A stretch of 19,610 nt of DNA, from the NCBI GenBank assembly GCA_021199405.1, contig JAJQID010000080.1, positions 1 through 19,610 on the forward strand. The letters run 5' to 3'. The stretch is from Lachnospiraceae bacterium. Its GTDB lineage: Bacteria; Bacillota; Clostridia; Lachnospirales; Lachnospiraceae. Position 1 is the stretch's first letter. Each line of letters starts with the position of its first letter. A model generated the notes under the pieces. That model saw nothing but the letters and a program-made list of their open reading frames with translations. It had not been told where the DNA came from and ran no database searches. Shown here piece by piece: positions 13,823 through 19,610 of the stretch. A program made the translations under genes and the position numbers.

Positions 13823-14545
13823 GTGGCTCAATTATTCTCCCTCGAAGCATGGAAAAAAATATGGACCTTCCGGGCGGTTTTTATTCAGGGGCTGGGCACC
13901 ACTGCCCTGACTGCTCTGTTCGGACTATTGCTGGCATTGGCCATTGGCATTGTGCTGGGGCTGTTCGCCACCGGAAACGTAAAACCACTGAAGGTCATCG
14001 CCAGGGCTTATGTGGAGGTAGTGCAGAATACGCCTCTGCTTTTGCAGATGTGTTTTCTGTATTATGCGCTGGCCTTCGCCGGGATCAGCCCCGGTATTAT
14101 CCGGACGGGAATCATGGCGCTGGGAATTTATCACGGGGCTTATGTCTCTGAGGTAATCCGGGCGGGTATTGAGGCAATTCCAAGAGGACAGTTTGATGCC
14201 GCGGCGTCGCAGGGCTTTGGCTATATACAGAAAATGTACTATATTATTTTACCGCAGAGCATCAAGATCATTCTGCCGCCCATGGTCAACCAGGTGGTCA
14301 ATCTGATCAAAAATACATCCTGTCTGTACATTGTGGGAGGGGCGGACTTAATTTCAGCCACCTATAATTTTGTCACAGGAGAGTCCACCGGCGGCGCCTA
14401 CGCGCCGGCTTATCTGGTCAGCGGTCTTCTGTTTTTCCTGGTATGCTGTCCCCTTTCCAGTATTGCGAGTATGTGGGAAATTTCCTTAAAGCAGCGGGAG
14501 GGCAGGACGAAGAAAACTCTGAAGCGCTCGGAAAGGACGGCGTAG
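13823..14545 (+). CDS. Amino-acid ABC transporter permease 1 (HisM/GlnP type)
   Basis: Integral membrane subunit of the importer, 240 residues with several hydrophobic segments. The N-terminal motif QGLGTTALTALFGLLLALAIG starts the permease core, and VEVVQNTPLLLQMCFLYY is the hallmark of the HisMQ branch. The cytoplasmic EAA loop that contacts the ATPase is IPRGQFDAAASQGFGYIQKMYYIILPQ. The start is GTG 13823, preceded by CAGGAG at about 8 nt; no better ATG exists upstream. It stops with TAG one base before the next gene. Together with permease 2 it should form a heterodimeric channel. Confidence 0.93.
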   Translation: MAQLFSLEAWKKIWTFRAVFIQGLGTTALTALFGLLLALAIGIVLGLFATGNVKPLKVIARAYVEVVQNTPLLLQMCFLYYALAFAGISPGIIRTGIMALGIYHGAYVSEVIRAGIEAIPRGQFDAAASQGFGYIQKMYYIILPQSIKIILPPMVNQVVNLIKNTSCLYIVGGADLISATYNFVTGESTGGAYAPAYLVSGLLFFLVCCPLSSIASMWEISLKQREGRTKKTLKRSERTA

Positions 14546-14546
14546 T

Positions 14547-15341
14547 ATGGAAAATATTAAGGGAAGCATTTCCATTCTCACAAATTCTGCCGTGCTGATC
14601 TACCTGATGAAGGGGGTAGCCTTTACGCTGGTGATCTCCGTGACGGCAGTGCTGTTCGGCCTGGTCATCGGTTCGGTTCTGGCGTTATTGCGAAATTACT
14701 GCAATAAGGGCCTGGCCAGGGGACTGAAATGGCTGGCTACGGCTTATATAGAGATTTTCAGGAACACGCCGTTGTTATTGTGGATCTTTGTCTGTATGAT
14801 TTTCTGCCCCTGCCCGGGTTTTCTGGAACAGAAAATGTTCGGTCTGTCCTCGGCAGAGGTGAAGCTTTTATTTAAAACGGTGGTGGCTCTGGTGCTATTT
14901 ACCTCATCGGTGATCGCGGAGATCGTCCGCGGGGGTCTGAATTCCGTGGCACATGGACAGTTTGAGGCAGGGCGTTCCCAGGGCTTCAATACGGTGCAGA
15001 TCATGTGGCACATTATTCTGCCTCAGGCCTACAATAATATTATTCCAACGCTGTTGAGTCAGGTGATCACCACGGTGAAGGATTCCTCCTATCTGGCCAA
15101 TGTGGCGACCATTGAGCTGATGGCCCGGACCAAGAAGCTGCTGAGCTCCGCCCACAGGTATAACGGCCTGAATACGGTGAATGTCAGCGATGTGTTTGTG
15201 CTGTTCGGCTTCGCCTGCCTGATTTATTTTGTGATTAATTTTACACTGTCCTGTGTGGTGAGAAGCATCAAGAATAGACGGCTCAAAAAGGCGCGGCAGG
15301 CGCAATTGGCGCGGACGTTGGAGACAGCGAACGGCACTTGA
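14547..15341 (+). CDS. Amino-acid ABC transporter permease 2 (HisM/GlnP type)
   Basis: The second membrane subunit, 264 residues. It has the same architecture as permease 1: an N-terminal KGVAFTLVISVTAVLFGLVIG segment, YIEIFRNTPLLLWIFVCMIF in the core, and an EAA loop VAHGQFEAGRSQGFNTVQIMWHIILPQ. The C-terminal tail after the last helix is very basic (RSIKNRRLKKARQAQ). The ATG lies one base after the permease 1 stop, so translation is probably coupled; AAAGGA is the nearest ribosome-site-like sequence. The two permeases are paralogues and differ enough to suggest an old duplication. Confidence 0.93.
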   Translation: MENIKGSISILTNSAVLIYLMKGVAFTLVISVTAVLFGLVIGSVLALLRNYCNKGLARGLKWLATAYIEIFRNTPLLLWIFVCMIFCPCPGFLEQKMFGLSSAEVKLLFKTVVALVLFTSSVIAEIVRGGLNSVAHGQFEAGRSQGFNTVQIMWHIILPQAYNNIIPTLLSQVITTVKDSSYLANVATIELMARTKKLLSSAHRYNGLNTVNVSDVFVLFGFACLIYFVINFTLSCVVRSIKNRRLKKARQAQLARTLETANGT

Positions 15342-15355
15342 GGAGGCAGCAGCAA

Positions 15356-15955
15356 ATGAGACAATACGTAATCACGCTTTCCCGACAGTTTGGAAGTCTG
15401 GGCCGCACCATTGCCCAGCAGCTGGCAAGGGAACTGGAGATTGATTTTTATGACAGGGATATTGTGGAGGAGACCGCAAAACGGATGGGTCTGCCGGTGT
15501 CCGTGATCAGCAGCAAGGAGGAGAATTCCAATAACGCTCTGTTTAAGAGGCAGTATCCGCTGGGAATGGGAGTTTCCAGCATGCAGGATGAGATTTTCGG
15601 CATTCAGACCAATATTATCCGGGATCTGGCAAGAAAGGAATCCTGCATCATTGTGGGCCGCTGCGCGGACAGCGTTCTCCGGGATTTTGAAAATTCCTTA
15701 AGTGTCTATATTTACGCGCCGGTGGAGGCGCGGCTGAAAAACTGCACGGGAACGCTGGGCATGGAAGAGAAGGAGGCCCGCAAGATGATCCGGGAGGTGG
15801 ACCGCTCCAGAGAGCTGTATCACAGGCGGTATTGCCCGGAGTATAACGGCCCTTCCACCAATAAGGATCTGATGATTGATTCGTCAGCCTTCGGCGTGGA
15901 AAAAACCGTGGAGCTTTTAGCTTATATTGCGAGAGACAGATTTGGGGAGCAGTGA
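15356..15955 (+). CDS. Cytidylate kinase-like family protein
   Basis: A 199-residue P-loop protein of the cytidylate-kinase-like family (Pfam Cytidylate_kin2 type), function not established. The N-terminal ITLSRQFGSLGRTIAQQLA is the family version of Walker A, here SRQFGSLG at residues 9-16. DFYDRDIVEETAKRMG follows, then a central IIVGRCADSVL strand and the basic segment EVDRSRELYHRRY expected for phosphate binding. The ATG at 15356 has AGGAGG 9 nt upstream. A TTG start at 15338 would overlap permease 2 and has no ribosome site. It is the last gene of the ABC operon, before a strong terminator. Whether it acts on nucleotides or has a role tied to the transporter is unknown. Confidence 0.85.
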   Translation: MRQYVITLSRQFGSLGRTIAQQLARELEIDFYDRDIVEETAKRMGLPVSVISSKEENSNNALFKRQYPLGMGVSSMQDEIFGIQTNIIRDLARKESCIIVGRCADSVLRDFENSLSVYIYAPVEARLKNCTGTLGMEEKEARKMIREVDRSRELYHRRYCPEYNGPSTNKDLMIDSSAFGVEKTVELLAYIARDRFGEQ

Positions 15956-15969
15956 GGCTGCTCACCGGT

Positions 15970-16015
15970 AAAACCCCCGTCAACGGCCCTGTATCCGGCT
16001 GTTGGCGGGGGTTTT
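15970..16015. terminator. Strong bidirectional terminator between the ABC operon and alsS
   Basis: AAAACCCCCGTCAACGGCC pairs with GGCTGTTGGCGGGGGTTTT around a 7-nt loop, with one mismatch-type position. A/T runs on both sides let it stop transcription from both directions. It lies right after the kinase-like gene and just beyond the original TAA end of alsS. Confidence 0.9.
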
Positions 16016-16016
16016 A

Positions 16017-16100
16017 TTATCCGAATTTCGCTTTCAGGTACTCTGACAGCTTTTCATTTTCTCCATAATCCACAGGACATTCAATAATGCAGGGCACCTC
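16017..16100 (-). pseudogene. Separated C-terminal tail of the AlsS-type gene after an in-frame TAG
   Basis: Directly beyond the TAG at 16103-16101 the same frame stays open for 27 codons to TAA (16019-16017). It reads EVPCIIECPVDYGENEKLSE, then YLKAKFG. The CPVDYxEN motif is the normal C-terminal strand of AlsS/AHAS proteins (B. subtilis AlsS has DVPVDYSDN). The tail has no ribosome site of its own. It is therefore the original gene end, cut off by a nonsense change such as CAG to TAG. Confidence 0.85.
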
Positions 16101-17780
16101 CTACCTGAATGCGTCCTCCAGCGTGGGCAGCAGATCCTCCGCCTTCTCTATGCGGTAGCCCTTCGCGTGCATACTCTCCGCATATTTCACAAAATCAGGG
16201 TTGGTGAAATCCACATAACAGCTGCCGTGGTAGCGGTCCATCTGCTTCCACTTGATCAGGCCGTAGCTTTCGTCTGTAAAAATCAGGGTTACGATGGGAA
16301 TGTGTTCCCTCAGGGCGGTCTCGTACTCCTGGCTGTTCATCATAAAGCCGCCGTCGCCGGAGATGGCCAGAACCTTTCTCTCCGGATAGACCAGCTTGGC
16401 GGCTACCGCACCGGGAACGGCGATGCCCATGGTGGCGAAGCCGTTGGAAATGATGCAGGTGTTGGGGCGAAAGCAGTTATATTCCCGGGCAATCCACATT
16501 TTGTGGGCGCCCACGTCGGAGATGACGATGTCATTTTCTCCCATAAATTTCCGCACATCATACAAAATTTTCTGAGGTTTCATGGGGAAGGAGGCATCCT
16601 TTGCGTAGCTCTCATATTCCTCCAGCATTTTATTCTTCAGCGCCAGAAATTCCGTGGGCTCCTCTTTGGGCTCGCAGCGGTAGAGAAGCTGCTGCAGGGA
16701 ATAGGAGATGTCTCCGATCACCTGGGCGTCGGGCTGGAAAAACTTATTGATATGGGCAGATCGGGTATCAATGTGGAGGATGGTGTGGGTTTCCTCCTGA
16801 TTCCACTTGCGGGGCGCGAACTCCACAATATCGTAGCCCACCGCGATGACCAGGTCCGCCATATCCACAAAACAATTCTGATAATCCCGCTGAGTGATGC
16901 CGATGGTCCACAGGGAGTACTTATTCGTATAGGAAATAATGCCCTTTGCCATCATGGTGTTGACAACGGGAATATGAAGGGTGTCGGCAAAGGCGGTCAG
17001 GGCCTCTCCGGCGTGGTTCCTGACAGCGCTGTGACCCACCAGAATAACGGGGTGCTTTGCCTTGTAAATCAGGGCGGCAGCTCTGTCAATGCTGGCAAAG
17101 GAGGCGTTTTCCACGTCGTGAGCGGGCTTTTTTAAGGGACGTTCGGCGGGGCCGGGGGTGACCGTCATGGCCGCCACATTGTCGGGCAGGTCCACATGGC
17201 AGGCGCCGGGTTTCTCACTCTCCGCGTATTTAAAGGCAATTCGCATAATCTCACTGACAGAATCCGGGTTCACGATCTGCTTGCTTCGCTTGGTGATGGG
17301 GGCGAACAGCTCCACCAGATTTAAGTATTGGTGGGAGGTCAGATGCATCCGATCTGTTCCCACCTGGCCGGTGATGGCGACAAGCGGCGCGCCGTCGCTG
17401 TTGGCGTCCGCGGTGCCGGTGATCAGGTTGGTGGCGCCGGGTCCCAGAGTGGAAAAGCATACCCCTGCCTTTCCTGTCAGTCTGCCGTACACGTCCGCCA
17501 TGAAGGCCGCACCCTGCTCGTGTCTCACCACGATCACCCGCAGGGAGGAGTGCTCTAATGCCCGCATCATATCCAGATTTTCCTCGCCGGGGATGCCGAA
17601 AATGTATTTGACGCCTTCACTCTCCAGGCATTTGACTAAAACCTCAGCGGCTGTGACGCCGCGGGTCCCGGCGGCCGGTTCAGTAACTGTGGTATTTTCT
17701 GTGTCGATGGATCCCTCTGCGGATATCACTTTCTCAGTTGGGATCTGATTGATTTCTGATGTAATGTCATCATTTTCCAT
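16101..17780 (-). CDS. alsS: AlsS-type acetolactate synthase, prematurely terminated by TAG
   Basis: TPP-dependent enzyme that joins two pyruvates to acetolactate, for acetoin formation or branched-chain amino acids. The 559 visible residues include the N-terminal TPP domain (GIPGEENLD; catalytic Glu88 in RHEQGAAFMADVYGRLTGKAG; LGPGATNL), the middle domain (VGYDIVEFAPRKWN, close to B. subtilis AlsS) and the C-terminal TPP domain (ISGDGGFMMNSQEYETA). The Asn that usually closes the GDG...N motif is Thr502 (FTDESYG). No regulatory subunit or alsD is adjacent. The first 40 or so residues are an acidic extension. ATG 17780 is the only good start, with CGGAGG about 11 nt upstream. The frame ends at TAG, but another 27 codons complete the domain, so the product lacks its last strand unless TAG is read through. 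Confidence 0.88.
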   Translation of the reverse strand: MENDDITSEINQIPTEKVISAEGSIDTENTTVTEPAAGTRGVTAAEVLVKCLESEGVKYIFGIPGEENLDMMRALEHSSLRVIVVRHEQGAAFMADVYGRLTGKAGVCFSTLGPGATNLITGTADANSDGAPLVAITGQVGTDRMHLTSHQYLNLVELFAPITKRSKQIVNPDSVSEIMRIAFKYAESEKPGACHVDLPDNVAAMTVTPGPAERPLKKPAHDVENASFASIDRAAALIYKAKHPVILVGHSAVRNHAGEALTAFADTLHIPVVNTMMAKGIISYTNKYSLWTIGITQRDYQNCFVDMADLVIAVGYDIVEFAPRKWNQEETHTILHIDTRSAHINKFFQPDAQVIGDISYSLQQLLYRCEPKEEPTEFLALKNKMLEEYESYAKDASFPMKPQKILYDVRKFMGENDIVISDVGAHKMWIAREYNCFRPNTCIISNGFATMGIAVPGAVAAKLVYPERKVLAISGDGGFMMNSQEYETALREHIPIVTLIFTDESYGLIKWKQMDRYHGSCYVDFTNPDFVKYAESMHAKGYRIEKAEDLLPTLEDAFR

Positions 17781-17854
17781 GATAATGTGTGCCTCCGAAA
17801 TGTAGTGAGCAGGACTTCTGTTCCTGTGATGCAGTGCATAAGCAAAAACTTTTT

Positions 17855-17898
17855 ACAAAAGAAAAAGCCTATGGGAATTTCTGATTTCCCATAAGCTT
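17855..17898 (-). terminator. Promoter-proximal terminator/attenuator in the alsS leader
   Basis: On the - strand AAGCTTATGGGAA and TTCCCATAGGCTT form a 13-bp stem (one G-U) with an 8-nt loop, followed by TTTCTTTTGT. It begins about 10 nt after the predicted alsS transcription start and lies about 75 nt before the start codon. That suggests attenuation or a short RNA. Confidence 0.7.
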
Positions 17899-17915
17899 CT
17901 TTGCTCCGACAATTA

Positions 17916-17944
17916 TTTATAAGGCATGATGACGCGGTTGTCAA
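17916..17944 (-). promoter_or_regulatory. Strong sigma-A promoter for alsS
   Basis: On the - strand a perfect TTGACA (17944-17939) and TATAAA (17921-17916) are 17 bp apart. The predicted start is near 17909, giving a leader of about 130 nt. Confidence 0.75.
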
Positions 17945-17954
17945 GAGGAAATTG

Positions 17955-18080
17955 TCAGAGGAACGCGTCATACCATTTCATAATAGACTGATCATCGTTC
18001 TGGTACAGGTTGTCTCCCGGAATGTAATCCGGAATCTCCTCCTGGGCGTAGGTAAGCTCATTTCTGGCAGAGTGTTGATT
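17955..18080 (-). pseudogene. Orphan coding fragment (41 codons, no start)
   Basis: A stop-to-stop frame of 41 codons on the - strand looks like the C terminus of a real protein. It contains YAQEEIPDYIPGDNLYQ and ends SIMKWYDAFL. It has no ATG, GTG or TTG except one Met ten residues from the end, and a TAA lies just upstream. The MATE promoter overlaps its 5' edge and the alsS promoter follows its stop. It is best read as the remnant of a deleted gene that preceded alsS. I do not recognise the family, and a chance ORF remains possible. Confidence 0.35.
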
Positions 18081-18103
18081 TTACTGTTTATTCTGTGTAT
18101 ACT
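18075..18103 (+). promoter_or_regulatory. Candidate sigma-A promoter for the MATE gene
   Basis: TTGATT (18075-18080) and TATACT (18098-18103) are 17 bp apart. The predicted start near 18110 gives a leader of about 55 nt. With the divergent alsS promoter and leader it accounts for the 384-bp gene-free stretch 17781-18164. Confidence 0.6.
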
Positions 18104-18164
18104 GTATCACGTCACCTTTCAAAAGACAAACAAAATTCTGGCGGAAAGGAAGCGGAGATTTTCA

Positions 18165-19523
18165 ATGAACCATCAGGCCAATGTCCCGCAGCAAAAGGAC
18201 TTTTCTCAGGGAAAAATATGGAGAATCATCACCAGACAGGCGGTACCGCTGACCATTGCGCAGCTGATTCATCTTTTGTATAATGTGGTGGACAGAATCT
18301 ATATCGGGCACTTGCCTCAGGTCGGCAGTGTGGCACTGACGGGCGTGGGACTGACCTTTCCCTTCAGCACCTTTATTCTGGCCTTTGCCAATCTGTTCGG
18401 GACAGGCGGCACTCCTCTGTTTTCCATTGCCAGGGGCGCGGGAAAGGAGGAGCGGGCGAAGCAGATTCTGGGAAATGTGTTCACTCTGACACTGGTGTCA
18501 TCTGTGGCAATTTTCGGGCTTTGTTATTATTTCCGGGTGCCGGTGCTGTATCTGTTCGGGGCCAGTGAAGCTACCATCGGGTACGCAGAGAGCTATCTGA
18601 GGGTATATCTGTACGGGGTGCTGTTTTCCATGATTGTGACAGGGATGAACGGCTTCATCAGTGCGCTGGGCTTCCCTGAAACCGCCATGTGGACTACCAT
18701 CATCGGAGCAGTTCTGAACCTGATTCTGGACCCCATATTTATCTTCGGGCTGAACCTTGGGGTACAGGGCGCGGCGGCGGCCACCGTGATCAGTCAGGGG
18801 GTCTCGGCACTCTGGATTATGAAATTTCTGCTGGGAAAACAGAATGAGTACCGGCTGACGCTGGCACATATGAGGCTGCGACTGGATCTGGTGAAGGAAA
18901 TTCTCGGGCTTGGCGTCACCGGCTTTATGCAGCAGTTTACCAACTGTCTGGTGCAGATTGTGTGCAACGCCACCCTGCAGACCTGGGGCGGCGATGTCTA
19001 TGTGGGCATCATGACCATTATTAACAGCATCCGGGAGATCGCCTCTCTGCCGGTCAGCGGCCTGAGCAGCGGTGCACAGCCGGTGCTGGGCTACAATTAC
19101 GGTGCGGGAAAGCCCCACAGGGTCAAGGAGGGCATTCGCTTCATGTCCATTGCGGGAGTAGTGTATACCGCGGTGATGTGGCTGGTGATTCTGCTGTTTC
19201 CGGCGGCGTTTATCCGGATTTTTTCCAGTGATGCCAAAACCATTGCGCTGGGAGTGCGGGCAACGCGGATTTATTTTATGGGCTTTGTGTTCATGAGCCT
19301 GCAGTTTATGGGACAGTCTGCCTTTGTGGGACTGGGAAAAGCGAAGAGGGCGGTCTTTTTCTCCATTCTGCGCAAGGTGGTGATTGTGGTGCCGCTGACG
19401 ATCATCTTTCCGCTGTTTCTGGGAACGGACGGAGTGTTTTTGGCGGAGCCCGTGTCCAATCTGGTGGGAGGGCTGGCCTGCTTTGTAACCATGTGGGTGA
19501 CGGTATATCGGAAACTGGAATAA
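18165..19523 (+). CDS. MATE family efflux transporter
   Basis: An inner-membrane multidrug/toxin extrusion pump driven by a Na+ or H+ gradient, with 452 residues, the family's usual length. The hydrophobic pattern is consistent with 12 helices in two related halves. Family motifs include AVPLTIAQLIHLLYNVVDRIYIGHL in helix 1, NGFISALGFPETAMW, GAVLNLILDPIFIFGLNLGVQGAAAATVISQ, and in the second half SGLSSGAQPVLGYNYGAGKPHRV and FVFMSLQFMGQSAFVGLGKAKRA. ATG 18165 has GGAG 7 nt upstream. The frame runs open to 17901, but that extension is not MATE-like and spans the promoter. The exported substrate is unknown, and the divergent alsS gene gives no clear functional link. Confidence 0.93.
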   Translation: MNHQANVPQQKDFSQGKIWRIITRQAVPLTIAQLIHLLYNVVDRIYIGHLPQVGSVALTGVGLTFPFSTFILAFANLFGTGGTPLFSIARGAGKEERAKQILGNVFTLTLVSSVAIFGLCYYFRVPVLYLFGASEATIGYAESYLRVYLYGVLFSMIVTGMNGFISALGFPETAMWTTIIGAVLNLILDPIFIFGLNLGVQGAAAATVISQGVSALWIMKFLLGKQNEYRLTLAHMRLRLDLVKEILGLGVTGFMQQFTNCLVQIVCNATLQTWGGDVYVGIMTIINSIREIASLPVSGLSSGAQPVLGYNYGAGKPHRVKEGIRFMSIAGVVYTAVMWLVILLFPAAFIRIFSSDAKTIALGVRATRIYFMGFVFMSLQFMGQSAFVGLGKAKRAVFFSILRKVVIVVPLTIIFPLFLGTDGVFLAEPVSNLVGGLACFVTMWVTVYRKLE

Positions 19524-19563
19524 AAATATTGCCGTTTGCTGCATTTGGTGAAGAAAATCGCTG

Positions 19564-19586
19564 AAGTGAAAAGTTAACTTCCACTT
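19564..19586. other. Near-perfect palindrome after the MATE gene
   Basis: A 23-bp region AAGTGAAAAGTTAACTTCCACTT is almost self-complementary around GTTAAC. No T run follows, so it is not a convincing terminator. It may be an operator for whatever lies beyond the window edge. Confidence 0.3.
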
Positions 19587-19610
19587 TGAAAGACAGCTCC
19601 AAAAAAGTTG

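Noticed and set aside
16167..17135. A 322-codon open frame on the + strand opposite alsS.
   Set aside because: It is Gly/His/Val-rich without any motif, antisense to a well-supported enzyme, and lacks a ribosome site.
17901..18164. An N-terminal extension of the MATE protein by 88 residues.
   Set aside because: The extension spans a good promoter, has no MATE-like sequence, and ATG 18165 with its GGAG site gives the normal family length.
18498..19544. A 348-codon open frame on the - strand opposite the MATE gene.
   Set aside because: Its composition is His/Gln/Arg-rich, as expected of the complement of a membrane-protein gene, and the MATE reading has full family motifs.

Overview
The window looks like chromosomal DNA from a Gram-positive anaerobe of the Clostridia, most likely a Lachnospiraceae-type gut bacterium. 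This is an inference from gene content, AGGAGG-type ribosome binding sites, a rhodanese-less ThiI next to a cysteine desulfurase, a flavin reductase-rubredoxin fusion, and roughly balanced base composition. It contains 18 protein genes (one cut by the left edge), no rRNA or tRNA genes, no CRISPR array and no complete insertion sequence.

Layout. (1) 1-6444 is a translation/RNA-modification block on the + strand: prmA (partial), rsmE, a NifS/IscS-type cysteine desulfurase, thiI and mtaB. The desulfurase probably supplies sulfur to ThiI for s4U in tRNA, and MtaB makes ms2t6A37. A convergent gene for an HPr-like protein without the catalytic histidine sits between thiI and mtaB. (2) 6404-7913: an SGNH hydrolase overlapping the mtaB 3' end, and a convergent DJ-1/PfpI protein. 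(3) 8097-8692: a HicA-HicB toxin-antitoxin pair. (4) 8814-10413: a flavin reductase-rubredoxin fusion and a convergent DegV protein. (5) 10869-11678: a Cof-type HAD phosphatase. (6) 11916-15955: a polar amino-acid ABC importer (ATPase, lipoprotein, two permeases) followed by a cytidylate-kinase-like gene. (7) 16017-17780: an AlsS-type acetolactate synthase interrupted by an in-frame TAG 27 codons before its natural end. (8) 18165-19523: a MATE efflux pump.

The most unusual content lies between genes. A family of non-coding mobile repeats with ends GTTACTATTCACAGCC / GGCTGTGAATAGTAAC occurs three times. Two copies (42 bp upstream of thiI, 204 bp upstream of mtaB) have perfect, different 8-bp target-site duplications, so they look like MITEs moved in trans. 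A third, relic copy fills the gap at 9413-9523. Separately, two promoters (for the ABC operon and for alsS) are each followed within about 10-15 nt of the predicted start by a terminator-like hairpin, suggesting attenuation at the very start of the transcript or short RNAs. MtaB carries an in-frame 3 x 36-bp tandem repeat, and a degraded coding fragment lies between alsS and the MATE gene.

No large undescribed multigene system is evident. All family assignments come from reading motifs by eye, without database searches.
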